This document shows positions 7,508 through 13,668 of a stretch of 14,996 nt of DNA, piece by piece (position 1 is the first letter of the stretch; each line of letters starts with the position of its first letter). This DNA comes from an uncultured Oscillospiraceae bacterium (GTDB taxonomy: Bacteria > Bacillota > Clostridia > Oscillospirales > Oscillospiraceae). The translations under genes and the position numbers were made by a program. The notes under the pieces are model-generated. The model was not told the origin of the DNA, ran no database searches, and saw only the letters and a program-made list of their open reading frames with translations. The stretch spans positions 1 through 14,996 of the forward strand of contig CAKUHJ010000038.1 in NCBI GenBank assembly GCA_934655935.1, given 5' to 3'.

Positions 7508-8329
7508 ATGAGTGCATCGAAAATCAAGAATCTGATTCTTCTGATTCTGGCGCTGTGTGCGGCCTGCCTGGCCTGTGTGGCGCTGCCGAAGCGGGCGCAG
7601 GCCGCGCGGCAGGAGAAGCAGCTGACGCAGCAGGTCCGGACGCTTCTGGCGCGCTATGAAATCACGCTGGAGGAGCAGGCGCTGCCCCGGAGCGCGCCGC
7701 TGTACATGCTGGAGCTGAGCGCAGAGCAGACCCGCGCGGCGCAGGCGCTTCTTGGCGCGCAGGCGGAGCTGTCCGAGGATGAGACCGGCTTTACGAAAAC
7801 CTATCATACACAGGCGGGCACGCTCAGCTTTACGCGCACGGGCGGTTTTTCCGCGGAGCTTACAGGGCGGAAGGCGGTCCGCAGCGAAACGGCGCAGACC
7901 AGAAAGCTTTTAAAGCGCATGGGCTTTCAGGCGGAGAAGCTTCGTTCCGCCGGGCAGCAGACGGATGGGAGCGTCTGCATTCAGGCAGAGCAGGCGCTTC
8001 TGGGCGTGCCGGTGTTCGGAAGCCGGCTTGACTTTTTCTATCAGGACGGAAGGCTTCTGCGCATCGAGGGCGTATTTTATTCCGACCAGACGCTCGCGCG
8101 CGTGTCGGATGAGATCTGCATTTCCTGCGCGGACGCGCTCAATCAGCTGCTGGTCAGCCGGGACGCGCTCGGTTGGGTGGGCGGCAGCATTCTTTCCGCG
8201 CAGCAGGGCTATCTTCCCATGGAGACGGCGCGGAGCGATATCCGCCTTGTGCCGGTGTGGCGGCTGGAGACGGATACGGGCAGCTACACGGTCAACGGAA
8301 TCACGCGCGAGGTCCGGCGCACGGAGTAA
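7508..8329 (+). CDS. YycI-like (two-component system regulatory) protein
   Basis: The 273-residue product has one N-terminal membrane segment (about 7-26, IKNLILLILALCAACLACVAL) and an extracellular domain ending in VWRLETDTGSYTVNGITREV, the kind of beta-rich C-terminus seen in YycI proteins. Length matches B. subtilis YycI (about 280). It lies 21 nt after the YycH-like gene and is the last member of the rsmF-wal operon. The expected role is tuning WalK together with the preceding protein. The ribosome binding site is weaker (GGGGAGAG at 7491-7498). No downstream walJ-type hydrolase follows; murA does. The call is moderate and depends on synteny. Confidence 0.62.
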   Translation: MSASKIKNLILLILALCAACLACVALPKRAQAARQEKQLTQQVRTLLARYEITLEEQALPRSAPLYMLELSAEQTRAAQALLGAQAELSEDETGFTKTYHTQAGTLSFTRTGGFSAELTGRKAVRSETAQTRKLLKRMGFQAEKLRSAGQQTDGSVCIQAEQALLGVPVFGSRLDFFYQDGRLLRIEGVFYSDQTLARVSDEICISCADALNQLLVSRDALGWVGGSILSAQQGYLPMETARSDIRLVPVWRLETDTGSYTVNGITREVRRTE

Positions 8330-8394
8330 ATGACGCGAAGACTGCGTTTCTTAAAAAAATATGAAGAGATTTGTTTCCGATTCGTCATTTTTCC

Positions 8395-8423
8395 TTTACA
8401 ACGCAGGGAAGGTGTGCTATGCT
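8395..8423 (+). promoter_or_regulatory. murA promoter
   Basis: TTTACA (8395-8400) and TATGCT (8418-8423) are separated by 17 nt, with TGTGC before the -10 (extended -10). It lies between the YycI-like stop and murA and predicts a leader of about 125 nt. murA therefore probably has transcription independent of the wal operon. Confidence 0.65.
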
Positions 8424-8507
8424 ACGGATGGCTTGTTTTGGCATTGCTAAAAATGACAAAGCAGGAGATACTCTTACTGAGGATGCTTCTTCCGCAGTGC
8501 AGTAAAG

Positions 8508-8538
8508 GTAAGCGTGGGAACAGGAAAACCGCGCTTAC
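8508..8538 (+). promoter_or_regulatory. Hairpin in the murA leader abutting the ribosome binding site
   Basis: GTAAGCGTGG (8508-8517) pairs with CCGCGCTTAC (8529-8538), a 10-bp stem with one G-U pair and an 11-nt loop. It ends 1 nt before the AAGAGGG ribosome binding site (8540-8546). There is no T-run, so it is not a terminator. A role in translation control or mRNA stability is inference. Confidence 0.5.
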
Positions 8539-8554
8539 GAAGAGGGTTTTGATT

Positions 8555-9847
8555 TTGATAAAATACATCGTTCAGGGCGGAACGAAGCTGCAGGGCTCCG
8601 TGTCCATTTCGGGTGCGAAGAATGCAGCCGTTGCAATCCTGCCGGCGACGCTGCTGGTCAGCGGAAGCTGCAGAATTGAAAATGTGCCGGATATTTCCGA
8701 CGTTCGTCTGCTGCTTGAAATTTTAAGCGATATGGGCGCGCAGATTCGCCGCCTGAGCCGGAACACACTGGAAATCGACTGCTCGCATGTCCGCAATGCG
8801 ACGGCGCCGATTGAGCTTGTACGCAGAATCCGTGCCTCGTCCTATCTCATTGGCGCAGAGCTTGGCCGCTTCGGGCATGCGCACGTTGCAATGCCGGGCG
8901 GCTGCAACTTCGGCGTGCGGCCCATCGACCAGCATATCAAGGGCTTTGAGGCCATGGGCGCGACGGTGGAGCAGGCCGGCGGCTATGTCTGCGCAGACGC
9001 GCCGAAGGGCGGGCTGCGCGGCGGACATGTGTATCTTGATATTGTCTCCGTCGGCGCGACGATGAACATTCTGCTCGCCGCTGTGCTGTGCGAGGGCATG
9101 ACCGTCATTGAAAACTGCGCCAAGGAGCCGCATATTGTGGACCTTGCCAACTTCCTCAACGCCATGGGAGCGAAGGTCTCCGGCGCGGGAACGGACGTAA
9201 TCAAGGTCCGCGGCGTCAAGCGGCTGACGGGCGGAAGCTATACAATCATTCCGGACCAGATTGAGGCCGGAACCTATATGGCCGCGGCGGCGGCAGTCGG
9301 TGGAAATGTGCTGATTGAAAACGTAATTCCGAAGCATCTGGACTGCATCACCGCAAAGCTGCGCGAGATGGGCGCCGAGGTCACGGAATATGACGATGCG
9401 GTGCGCGTGGAATCCATGTACCGCCTGCACAAGGCGAATGTCAAGACCATGCCCTATCCGGGCTTCCCGACCGATATGCAGCCGCAGGTTGCGGTATGTA
9501 TGGCCACGGCGGTCGGCACGAGCATCGTGACAGAGAGCATCTACGACAACCGCTTCCGCTATACGGCGGAGCTCTGCCGCATGGGCGCGAGCATCCAGGT
9601 AGAGGGGAAGACCGCCGTCATTGACGGCGTGGCACGGCTTCACGGGTGCGAGGTCCGCGCGTGCGACCTGCGCGCGGGCGCGGCGATGGTGATTGCCGCC
9701 ATGTGCGCCTCGGGCGCGACAATGATCGAGGATGCGCATTACATTGAGCGCGGCTATGAGGACATTGTCGGAAAGCTTTCCGCGCTCGGCGCGCGAATCC
9801 GCAGAATTGAGACCTATGAGGCTGCGCCCGAGGTCGACGTCGGCTGA
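8555..9847 (+). CDS. murA: UDP-N-acetylglucosamine 1-carboxyvinyltransferase
   Basis: MurA transfers enolpyruvate from PEP to UDP-GlcNAc, the first committed step of peptidoglycan synthesis in the cytoplasm. The start is TTG at 8555, with AAGAGGG 8 nt upstream. The protein is then 430 residues and begins MIKYIVQGGTKLQGSVSISG, matching family N-termini; the longer upstream reading would cover the promoter. Key residues are K22 and N23 (SGAKNA), catalytic Cys117 in PGGCNFGVRP, and D307 in GFPTDMQP. The cysteine means fosfomycin can bind in principle. Many Bacillota carry two paralogues (MurA/MurZ), and which this is cannot be decided here. It lies 225 nt after the YycI-like gene with its own promoter and is convergent with typA. 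Confidence 0.95.
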   Translation: MIKYIVQGGTKLQGSVSISGAKNAAVAILPATLLVSGSCRIENVPDISDVRLLLEILSDMGAQIRRLSRNTLEIDCSHVRNATAPIELVRRIRASSYLIGAELGRFGHAHVAMPGGCNFGVRPIDQHIKGFEAMGATVEQAGGYVCADAPKGGLRGGHVYLDIVSVGATMNILLAAVLCEGMTVIENCAKEPHIVDLANFLNAMGAKVSGAGTDVIKVRGVKRLTGGSYTIIPDQIEAGTYMAAAAAVGGNVLIENVIPKHLDCITAKLREMGAEVTEYDDAVRVESMYRLHKANVKTMPYPGFPTDMQPQVAVCMATAVGTSIVTESIYDNRFRYTAELCRMGASIQVEGKTAVIDGVARLHGCEVRACDLRAGAAMVIAAMCASGATMIEDAHYIERGYEDIVGKLSALGARIRRIETYEAAPEVDVG

Positions 9848-9849
9848 AA

Positions 9850-9885
9850 GAAAGAAAAAATCCTCCGGAGCGCTCGCTCCGGAGG
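9850..9885 (-). terminator. Terminator for leftward (typA) transcription
   Basis: On the minus strand a 10-bp GC-rich stem with a 4-nt loop (9885-9862) is followed by ATTTTTTCTTTC. On the plus strand the same hairpin has no T-run, so it should stop only transcripts coming from typA. Those must first cross the whole hairpin array. Confidence 0.7.
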
Positions 9886-9944
9886 GTATAGAGACGGTCA
9901 AAAGACTATGGTGTGCAGCTCCGCGACAAAGCAGCGGGGAAAGT

Positions 9945-9971
9945 GTGAAGGGGGCAAAAAGCCCCCTTCGC
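9945..9971. repeat. Inverted repeat with GC-rich stem
   Basis: GTGAAGGGGGC (9945-9955) and GCCCCCTTCGC (9961-9971) form an 11-bp stem with one G-U pair around an AAAAA loop. It is the second hairpin of the array between murA and typA. Confidence 0.7.
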
Positions 9972-9982
9972 GTTCAATCAAG

Positions 9983-10016
9983 CGGTTTTCTGAACTTCTT
10001 GAAGTTCAGAAAACCG
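9983..10016. repeat. Long inverted repeat, 16-bp perfect arms
   Basis: CGGTTTTCTGAACTTC (9983-9998) and its exact complement GAAGTTCAGAAAACCG (10001-10016) are separated by only TT. This is the longest perfect inverted repeat seen in the window and forms the centre of the array. Confidence 0.8.
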
Positions 10017-10055
10017 GACGCAGCGGGGCGAAAAGGCTTTTTCGACACGCTGAAT

Positions 10056-10088
10056 ACCCTCCGGAGCGCTCGCTCCGGAGGGTTTTTG
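10056..10088 (+). terminator. Terminator for rightward (murA) transcription
   Basis: A 12-bp stem (10056-10067 with 10072-10083) and a GCTC loop are followed by TTTTTGTT, a classical intrinsic terminator on the plus strand. It stands 5 nt from the typA stop. On the minus strand the hairpin lacks a T-run. Confidence 0.85.
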
Positions 10089-11909
10089 TTACTGGCGGGA
10101 TTTCATTACAGCGCGCATGCGGGCGGAATGGTCCAGAATGCGCTTGCGCATACGAAGGGACTTCGGCGTGACCTCCAGAAGCTCGTCGTCGGCAAGGTAC
10201 TCCATGCACTGCTCAAGGGAGAGAACCTTCGGCGGAGCGAGGCGGATGGCCTCGTCCGAGCCTGCGGCGCGCATATTTGTCAGCTGCTTGCGCTTGCAGA
10301 CGTTGACGGACATGTCCTCGTTGCGGTTGCACTGGCCGACGATCATCCCGGCGTAAACGTCCACGCCGGGACCGATAAACAGCACGCCCCGGTCCTGCAC
10401 GCCGCCCAGGCCGTAGGCTGTGGCCTCGCCGGTTTCAAAGGCGACAAGAGAGCCGGTCAGGCGGCGCTCGATTTCGCCCTTCAGGGGCGCGTAGCTGTCA
10501 AGCGTGGAGGCCATGATGCCCTCGCCGCGGGTATCGGTCAGAAATTCGTTGCGGTAGCCGAACAGGCCGCGGGTGGGAATCAGGAATTCCAGACGCATGC
10601 GGCTGCCGACCGGCGTCATGGAAACCAGCTCGCCCTTGCGCTGGGAGATCTTGTCGATCACCGCGCCGACGGAGGCCTCCGGAACGTCCGCAACCATACG
10701 CTCGACCGGTTCGCAGGTCTTGCCGTCTATGACCTTGGTTAGCACGTGCGGCGTGGATACCTGGAACTCGTAGCCCTCGCGGCGCATGGTTTCAATCAGA
10801 ATGGAAAGATGCATCTCGCCGCGGCCGGCGACATTGAACGCGTCGGTGCCAACCTCGCTGACATGCAGAGAGACGTCCTTCAAAAGCTCCTTCTGCAGAC
10901 GGTCGCGGAGATTTCTGGAGGTGACGTATTTGCCCTCGCGGCCGGCAAAGGGAGAATCGTTGATGGAGAAGGTCATCTCGATGGTCGGGTCGCTGATCTT
11001 CACGAACGGCAGGGGCTCGATATGCTCTGCCACACACAGCGTCCTTCCGATGGTAATATCGGAAATGCCGGAGAAGGCTACGATTTCGCCTGCAGAGGCG
11101 CTCTGGATGGGGCTGCGGCCAAGGCCGGTGAACTCATACAGAGAGACGATTTTGGCCTTTTCCTTCTTCTGCGGATCGTGATAATCGCAGACGATGACCT
11201 CCTGGTTCTGGCGGATGGTGCCGCGCTCGATGCGGCCGATGCCGATCCGGCCCACAAACTCATTATAGTCGATGGAGGAAACCAGCAGCTGCAGGCTGCC
11301 CTCGGGGTCTCCCGTGGGGGGATCGATATAGTTGACGATAGTCTCGAAGAGCGGAATGAGATTTTCGCCCATCTCGTCCGGGCCATAGGAGGAGGTGCCG
11401 TTGCGTGCGGAGCAGAAAATCGTGGGAGAGTCAAACTGCTCCTCCGTGGCGTTGAGGTCCAGAAGCAGCTCCAGAACCTCGTCCATGACCTCGTGAACGC
11501 GGGCGTCCGGACGGTCGACCTTATTGACGACGACAATGACCTTATGCCCAAGCTCCAGCGCCTTCTGAAGCACGAAGCGAGTCTGCGGCATGGGCCCCTC
11601 GGCGGCGTCGACCAGAAGAAGCACGCCGTCGACCATTTTTAAAATCCGCTCGACCTCGCCGGAGAAGTCGGCGTGGCCCGGGGTGTCGACGATGTTGATT
11701 TTATAATCTTTATAGTGAACCGCAGTGTTTTTTGCAAGGATGGTAATGCCGCGCTCACGCTCGAGATCGCCGGAGTCCATCACCCGGTCGACAACGGCCT
11801 GATTTTCGCGGTAAACGCCGCCCTGCTTGAGCATTTCATCGACCAGGGTGGTCTTACCGTGGTCAACGTGTGCGATAATTGCAATATTTCTGATTTTTTC
11901 CTGCGTCAT
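10089..11909 (-). CDS. typA: Ribosome-associated translational GTPase TypA/BipA
   Basis: TypA/BipA is an EF-G-like GTPase that binds the 70S ribosome and aids 50S assembly and growth under stress. The 606-residue protein has G1 HVDHGKTT (14-21), G2 RERGITI (51-57), G3 DTPGHAD (75-81), G4 NKVD (129-132) and a G5-like CSARNG. EF-G-type domains II, III and V follow, with the BipA C-terminal domain ending in the basic [20 protein letters not shown]. Length matches the family (about 605-615). The start at 11909 is preceded by AAAGGGG, a typical promoter and 165 nt of spacer shared with the divergent ferritin-like gene. It is transcribed toward the origin, opposite to murA. Identity is secure. Confidence 0.97.
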   Translation of the reverse strand: MTQEKIRNIAIIAHVDHGKTTLVDEMLKQGGVYRENQAVVDRVMDSGDLERERGITILAKNTAVHYKDYKINIVDTPGHADFSGEVERILKMVDGVLLLVDAAEGPMPQTRFVLQKALELGHKVIVVVNKVDRPDARVHEVMDEVLELLLDLNATEEQFDSPTIFCSARNGTSSYGPDEMGENLIPLFETIVNYIDPPTGDPEGSLQLLVSSIDYNEFVGRIGIGRIERGTIRQNQEVIVCDYHDPQKKEKAKIVSLYEFTGLGRSPIQSASAGEIVAFSGISDITIGRTLCVAEHIEPLPFVKISDPTIEMTFSINDSPFAGREGKYVTSRNLRDRLQKELLKDVSLHVSEVGTDAFNVAGRGEMHLSILIETMRREGYEFQVSTPHVLTKVIDGKTCEPVERMVADVPEASVGAVIDKISQRKGELVSMTPVGSRMRLEFLIPTRGLFGYRNEFLTDTRGEGIMASTLDSYAPLKGEIERRLTGSLVAFETGEATAYGLGGVQDRGVLFIGPGVDVYAGMIVGQCNRNEDMSVNVCKRKQLTNMRAAGSDEAIRLAPPKVLSLEQCMEYLADDELLEVTPKSLRMRKRILDHSARMRAVMKSRQ

Positions 11910-11951
11910 AGCCAGACGCCCCTTTCACGCATAAAAGTCTCACAAGCGAAA

Positions 11952-11980
11952 ATTTTATCACAGACATACAGGAATTACAA
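11952..11980 (-). promoter_or_regulatory. typA promoter
   Basis: On the minus strand, TTGTAA (11980-11975) and TAAAAT (11957-11952) are 17 nt apart, with TGTGA before the -10 (extended -10). The -10 lies 42 nt before the typA start. Confidence 0.7.
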
Positions 11981-11991
11981 GGATTTTTTCT

Positions 11992-12020
11992 GCTTTCCGG
12001 CAAGAAAATGTCCGGAAAGC
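11992..12020. repeat. Inverted repeat between divergent typA and ferritin-like genes
   Basis: GCTTTCCGG (11992-12000) and CCGGAAAGC (12012-12020) are 9-bp perfect arms around 11 nt, just upstream of the typA -35. A second inverted repeat, GCGCAGC-ct-GCTGCGC (12024-12039), follows at once. Neither has a T-run. They could be operator sites or leader hairpins; no known regulator is recognised. Confidence 0.5.
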
Positions 12021-12074
12021 GGGGCGCAGCCTGCTGCGCTGCGGCATACAATGAAACGAAGGAGGGATCTGTCA

Positions 12075-12605
12075 ATGCAAAGCATGGATGAAAAGCAGGC
12101 CCAGCGCGTCTGGAGCCGGGTGATGAGTCCCGGCGCTGCGCCCGCGCCGCCCTGCGCCGCAGCTGCGCAGCCGAAAACTGCGGGCGCGCAGAGCGCTCAG
12201 GCGCCCGGGACTCAGCCGCTCAGCCAGACGCAGCTGTCTGGCCTGATACATGATGCGCTGTGCGGCTGCGCAGCCTACCGCGAGCTGGCCAGGCGCATGA
12301 AGGGAAGCCCTGCCAGGATGCTTTCCTGGCTTGCTTCGCAGGAGCAGTGCCACGCAAAAAAGCTTGCGGCGGTATATTTTCTGATGACCGGGAAAAAGCT
12401 TTGCCCGGAGCCTGTCCGCCCGCCCTGCATTACCTGCGTGGGGGAAACGCTGCGCGAGCGCTACCGCGCGGAGCGGCAGAGCGCGGAGGTCTGCTGCGCG
12501 CTTGCCTGCGGCGCAGGAGAATACCAGTGTCTGCTGCAGACGCTGGCGCGCGAGGAATGCGAGCACGCGGCAAAAATTCTCTGCATTCTTCAGAACTGCC
12601 TGTAG
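12075..12605 (+). CDS. Cysteine-rich ferritin-like domain protein
   Basis: The ATG at 12075 is set by AAGGAGGG (12059-12066), giving 176 residues. The first 50 are Ala/Pro/Gln-rich and low in complexity. From about 52 a four-helix ferritin-like region can be argued, with E70, E90-x-x-H93, glutamates at 133-149 and E161-x-x-H164 as likely di-iron ligands in the rubrerythrin pattern. There are 14 cysteines (for example 63, 65, 92, 110, 118, 121, 140, 141, 145), unusual for this fold. Iron binding or peroxide reduction is inferred, and the gene stands next to a redox block. It is divergent from typA. The -10 may be TACAAT (12047-12052), with no clear -35. The exact family is not recognised. Confidence 0.7.
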   Translation: MQSMDEKQAQRVWSRVMSPGAAPAPPCAAAAQPKTAGAQSAQAPGTQPLSQTQLSGLIHDALCGCAAYRELARRMKGSPARMLSWLASQEQCHAKKLAAVYFLMTGKKLCPEPVRPPCITCVGETLRERYRAERQSAEVCCALACGAGEYQCLLQTLAREECEHAAKILCILQNCL

Positions 12606-12616
12606 TCAGCCTAAAA

Positions 12617-12646
12617 TTGCGGAGAAGGGATCTTCCTTCTCCGCAA
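12617..12646 (-). terminator. Strong hairpin after the ferritin-like gene, orientation uncertain
   Basis: TTGCGGAGAAGG (12617-12628) and CCTTCTCCGCAA (12635-12646) form a 12-bp perfect stem with a 6-nt loop, 11 nt past the ferritin-like stop. On the minus strand it is followed by TTTTAGG, while the plus side reads AAAATG. By T-run it is a leftward terminator; by position it could also protect or end the rightward mRNA. Confidence 0.55.
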
Positions 12647-12802
12647 AATGCTTGTGCGCGCGTCTTTGCCAGGGCCGCTTGGGAAAACCGGAGAAAGTTC
12701 TTGACAGTCTCGATAACGCCTTCATTTCAGGCTTCCAGAAAGCACAATGCAAGAAAAGCGTGCTCCGGCAGGATTCCGGCGTCCACATTTTATCGAAAAC
12801 GC

Positions 12803-12838
12803 AAAAAGCAGGAGGGGAATCAAAGTCCTCTCCTGCTT
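12803..12838 (-). terminator. Terminator of the rubredoxin operon
   Basis: AAGCAGGAGGGG (12806-12817) and CCTCTCCTGCTT (12827-12838) form a 12-bp stem with one G-U pair. On the minus strand it is followed by a T-run (TTTTTGCG overall). It lies 11 nt beyond the rubredoxin stop. Confidence 0.8.
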
Positions 12839-12849
12839 CAAATTGAGGC

Positions 12850-13008
12850 TTATTCTTCCGGGCTGAACTGGGCCTTGCCGACCGAGCACAGGGGGCAGGT
12901 CCAGTCCTCGGGAACCGCTTCCCAGGGCGTGCCGGGGGCTACGCCGTTTTCGGGATCGCCGAGCTCGGGGTCATAGACATAGCCGCAGATATCGCAGACG
13001 TATTTCAT
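12850..13008 (-). CDS. Rubredoxin
   Basis: This 52-residue protein starts [20 protein letters not shown] and has the two iron-binding pairs Cys5-x-x-Cys8 and Cys38-x-x-Cys41 (CPLC), plus the GVAPGTPWE and PEDWTCP stretches typical of rubredoxins. A single iron in a Cys4 site carries one electron, here probably to rubrerythrin-type peroxidases in the cytoplasm. Length is the family norm (52-54). AGGAGACG lies just before the ATG and overlaps the stop of the preceding gene, so translation is likely coupled. A strong terminator follows. Identity is certain; the redox partner is inferred from the neighbouring reverse rubrerythrin. Confidence 0.97.
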   Translation of the reverse strand: MKYVCDICGYVYDPELGDPENGVAPGTPWEAVPEDWTCPLCSVGKAQFSPEE

Positions 13009-13020
13009 AGTGCGTCTCCT

Positions 13021-13242
13021 TTACTCTGTGAAGGTGTAGCGAACAAGCGTGCCTCTTCCGTCGCCGGTGGTGATAATGATATCGCCGGCGGCGTTTCTGC
13101 CGGAATCATGGATGGGAAAACGTCCGTTTTCCCGGACCCAGAGCTCAGGGCTCTCGGCGGATACCTCTTTGAATTCCTTGCTGGCATGGGCCTCGCCGCC
13201 GCAGGGGTTGATGGTTTCAATCAGAACTTCGTATTCGTTCAT
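13021..13242 (-). CDS. Small protein of unknown function, upstream of rubredoxin
   Basis: This 73-residue acidic protein starts MNEYEVLIETINPCGGEAHA and ends GDGRGTLVRYTFTE. I do not recognise the family. It has one cysteine in an NPCGGE motif, no membrane segment and no signal peptide, and looks like a small beta-rich cytoplasmic domain. AAAGGAG 8 nt before the ATG and its own promoter support it as real. Its stop overlaps the rubredoxin ribosome binding-site region, 12 nt from the rubredoxin ATG, so the two are almost surely co-transcribed and perhaps functionally linked. The function is open; a rubredoxin partner or redox accessory is a guess from position. Confidence 0.8.
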   Translation of the reverse strand: MNEYEVLIETINPCGGEAHASKEFKEVSAESPELWVRENGRFPIHDSGRNAAGDIIITTGDGRGTLVRYTFTE

Positions 13243-13275
13243 GGTAAGCTCCTTTCAGAATGACCGGGATGACTT

Positions 13276-13305
13276 AGTTTACCACAAAAGAAGAAAAACT
13301 TTCAA
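13276..13305 (-). promoter_or_regulatory. Promoter of the small-protein-rubredoxin operon
   Basis: On the minus strand, TTGAAA (13305-13300) and TAAACT (13281-13276) are 18 nt apart, with TGG before the -10 (extended -10). No terminator is visible between it and the upstream DUF6951-like gene, so read-through from the perR operon is also possible. Confidence 0.6.
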
Positions 13306-13323
13306 ATGGACGTTTTATACGAA

Positions 13324-13665
13324 TTATGAGACGGAGTCCGGAGTCTCAAAGACAATTTCCGCATTGTGGCGCAGCGCCAGCCCGCATTCCGCTTCCACGC
13401 ATTTGGTGATGCCGGCAATGACGGGGCAGCCGGCGTGCACCGGGAAATTTTCGGAGGCGTAGGCGAAGAGCGGACCCTTGCCGGGCTTTGCGAGGCAGAC
13501 GGAATATGCGTCGAGCGGATTTCCGAGGGACTCCATCATACCCTTGACGGCCTTGCAGCCGGTGACGACCCGGACGGTAACCTCCTGCTCGTCCTCCTCG
13601 CTGGCCTCAGCCGTGACGCGTGTGGTAAAGCCGCAGGCACCGGGCTCAATTCTGACCTTTGTCAT
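13324..13665 (-). CDS. DUF6951-like six-cysteine protein
   Basis: The 113-residue protein starts MTKVRIEPGACGFTT and has six cysteines (11, 37, 57, 80, 88, 94), in GACGFTT, TGCKAVK, HAGCPV and TKCVEAECG settings. The N-terminal pattern resembles the uncharacterised DUF6951 family; this is from memory of the motif and was not searched. The cysteines suggest metal or iron-sulfur binding or redox-active thiols. There are no membrane segments. Its ATG is 3 nt after the rubrerythrin stop and has no good Shine-Dalgarno sequence, so it is probably translated by coupling. Its place in a PerR-rubrerythrin operon suggests a role in oxygen or peroxide defence or in iron handling. Confidence 0.8.
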   Translation of the reverse strand: MTKVRIEPGACGFTTRVTAEASEEDEQEVTVRVVTGCKAVKGMMESLGNPLDAYSVCLAKPGKGPLFAYASENFPVHAGCPVIAGITKCVEAECGLALRHNAEIVFETPDSVS

Positions 13666-13668
13666 GGC

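Larger units (their letters stand above)
9855..10088. repeat. MITE-like inverted-repeat element or composite terminator
   Basis: The murA-typA spacer is bounded by near-identical ends. The left end has an A-run, then the hairpin CCTCCGGAGC-GCTC-GCTCCGGAGG (9862-9885) and GTAT. The complement of the right end (10088-10053) has an A-run, the same hairpin arms and GTAT. The two ends therefore form terminal inverted repeats of about 30 bp with a one-base difference outside the loop. Inside are three more inverted repeats (9945-9971, 9983-10016, 10021-10052) and a 9-bp direct repeat GCAGCGGGG (9931-9939, 10020-10028). No coding potential or transposase was seen, and a target-site duplication is not obvious. 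Confidence 0.65.
12606..12849. other. Convergent spacer between ferritin-like gene and rubredoxin
   Basis: This 244-bp stretch has two hairpins at its ends (12617-12646 and 12806-12838) and no gene with a ribosome binding site or recognisable product. The middle part (about 12650-12800) holds nothing I can identify beyond a weak minus-strand promoter-like pair. Confidence 0.5.

Noticed and set aside
8328..8390. Possible terminator after the YycI-like gene: AAATGACG pairs with CGTCATTT, followed by T-rich sequence.
   Set aside because: The loop would be 47 nt and the stem only 8 bp and AT-rich, and it runs into the murA -35. Too weak to list as a terminator.
8419..8505. Short open frame in the murA leader (28 codons from the ATG at 8419).
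   Set aside because: Its first ATG lies inside the murA -10 and the next has no ribosome binding site; the product is not recognisable. Chance is the simpler explanation.
8723..9901. A 392-codon minus-strand open frame opposite murA.
   Set aside because: It mirrors murA codons in a GC-rich gene and has His/Arg/Ala-rich non-protein-like composition with no start signals.
9862..10081. Repeat spacing considered as a CRISPR array.
   Set aside because: There are only two copies of the outer repeat, 172 nt apart, with other inverted repeats between them and no cas genes.
10746..11642. Long plus-strand open frame opposite typA.
   Set aside because: It is a complementary-strand shadow of typA, which has full GTPase motifs on the minus strand.
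12260..12976. Open frame overlapping the ferritin-like gene, the spacer and rubredoxin.
   Set aside because: It crosses two terminator-like hairpins and two confident genes; no product is recognisable.
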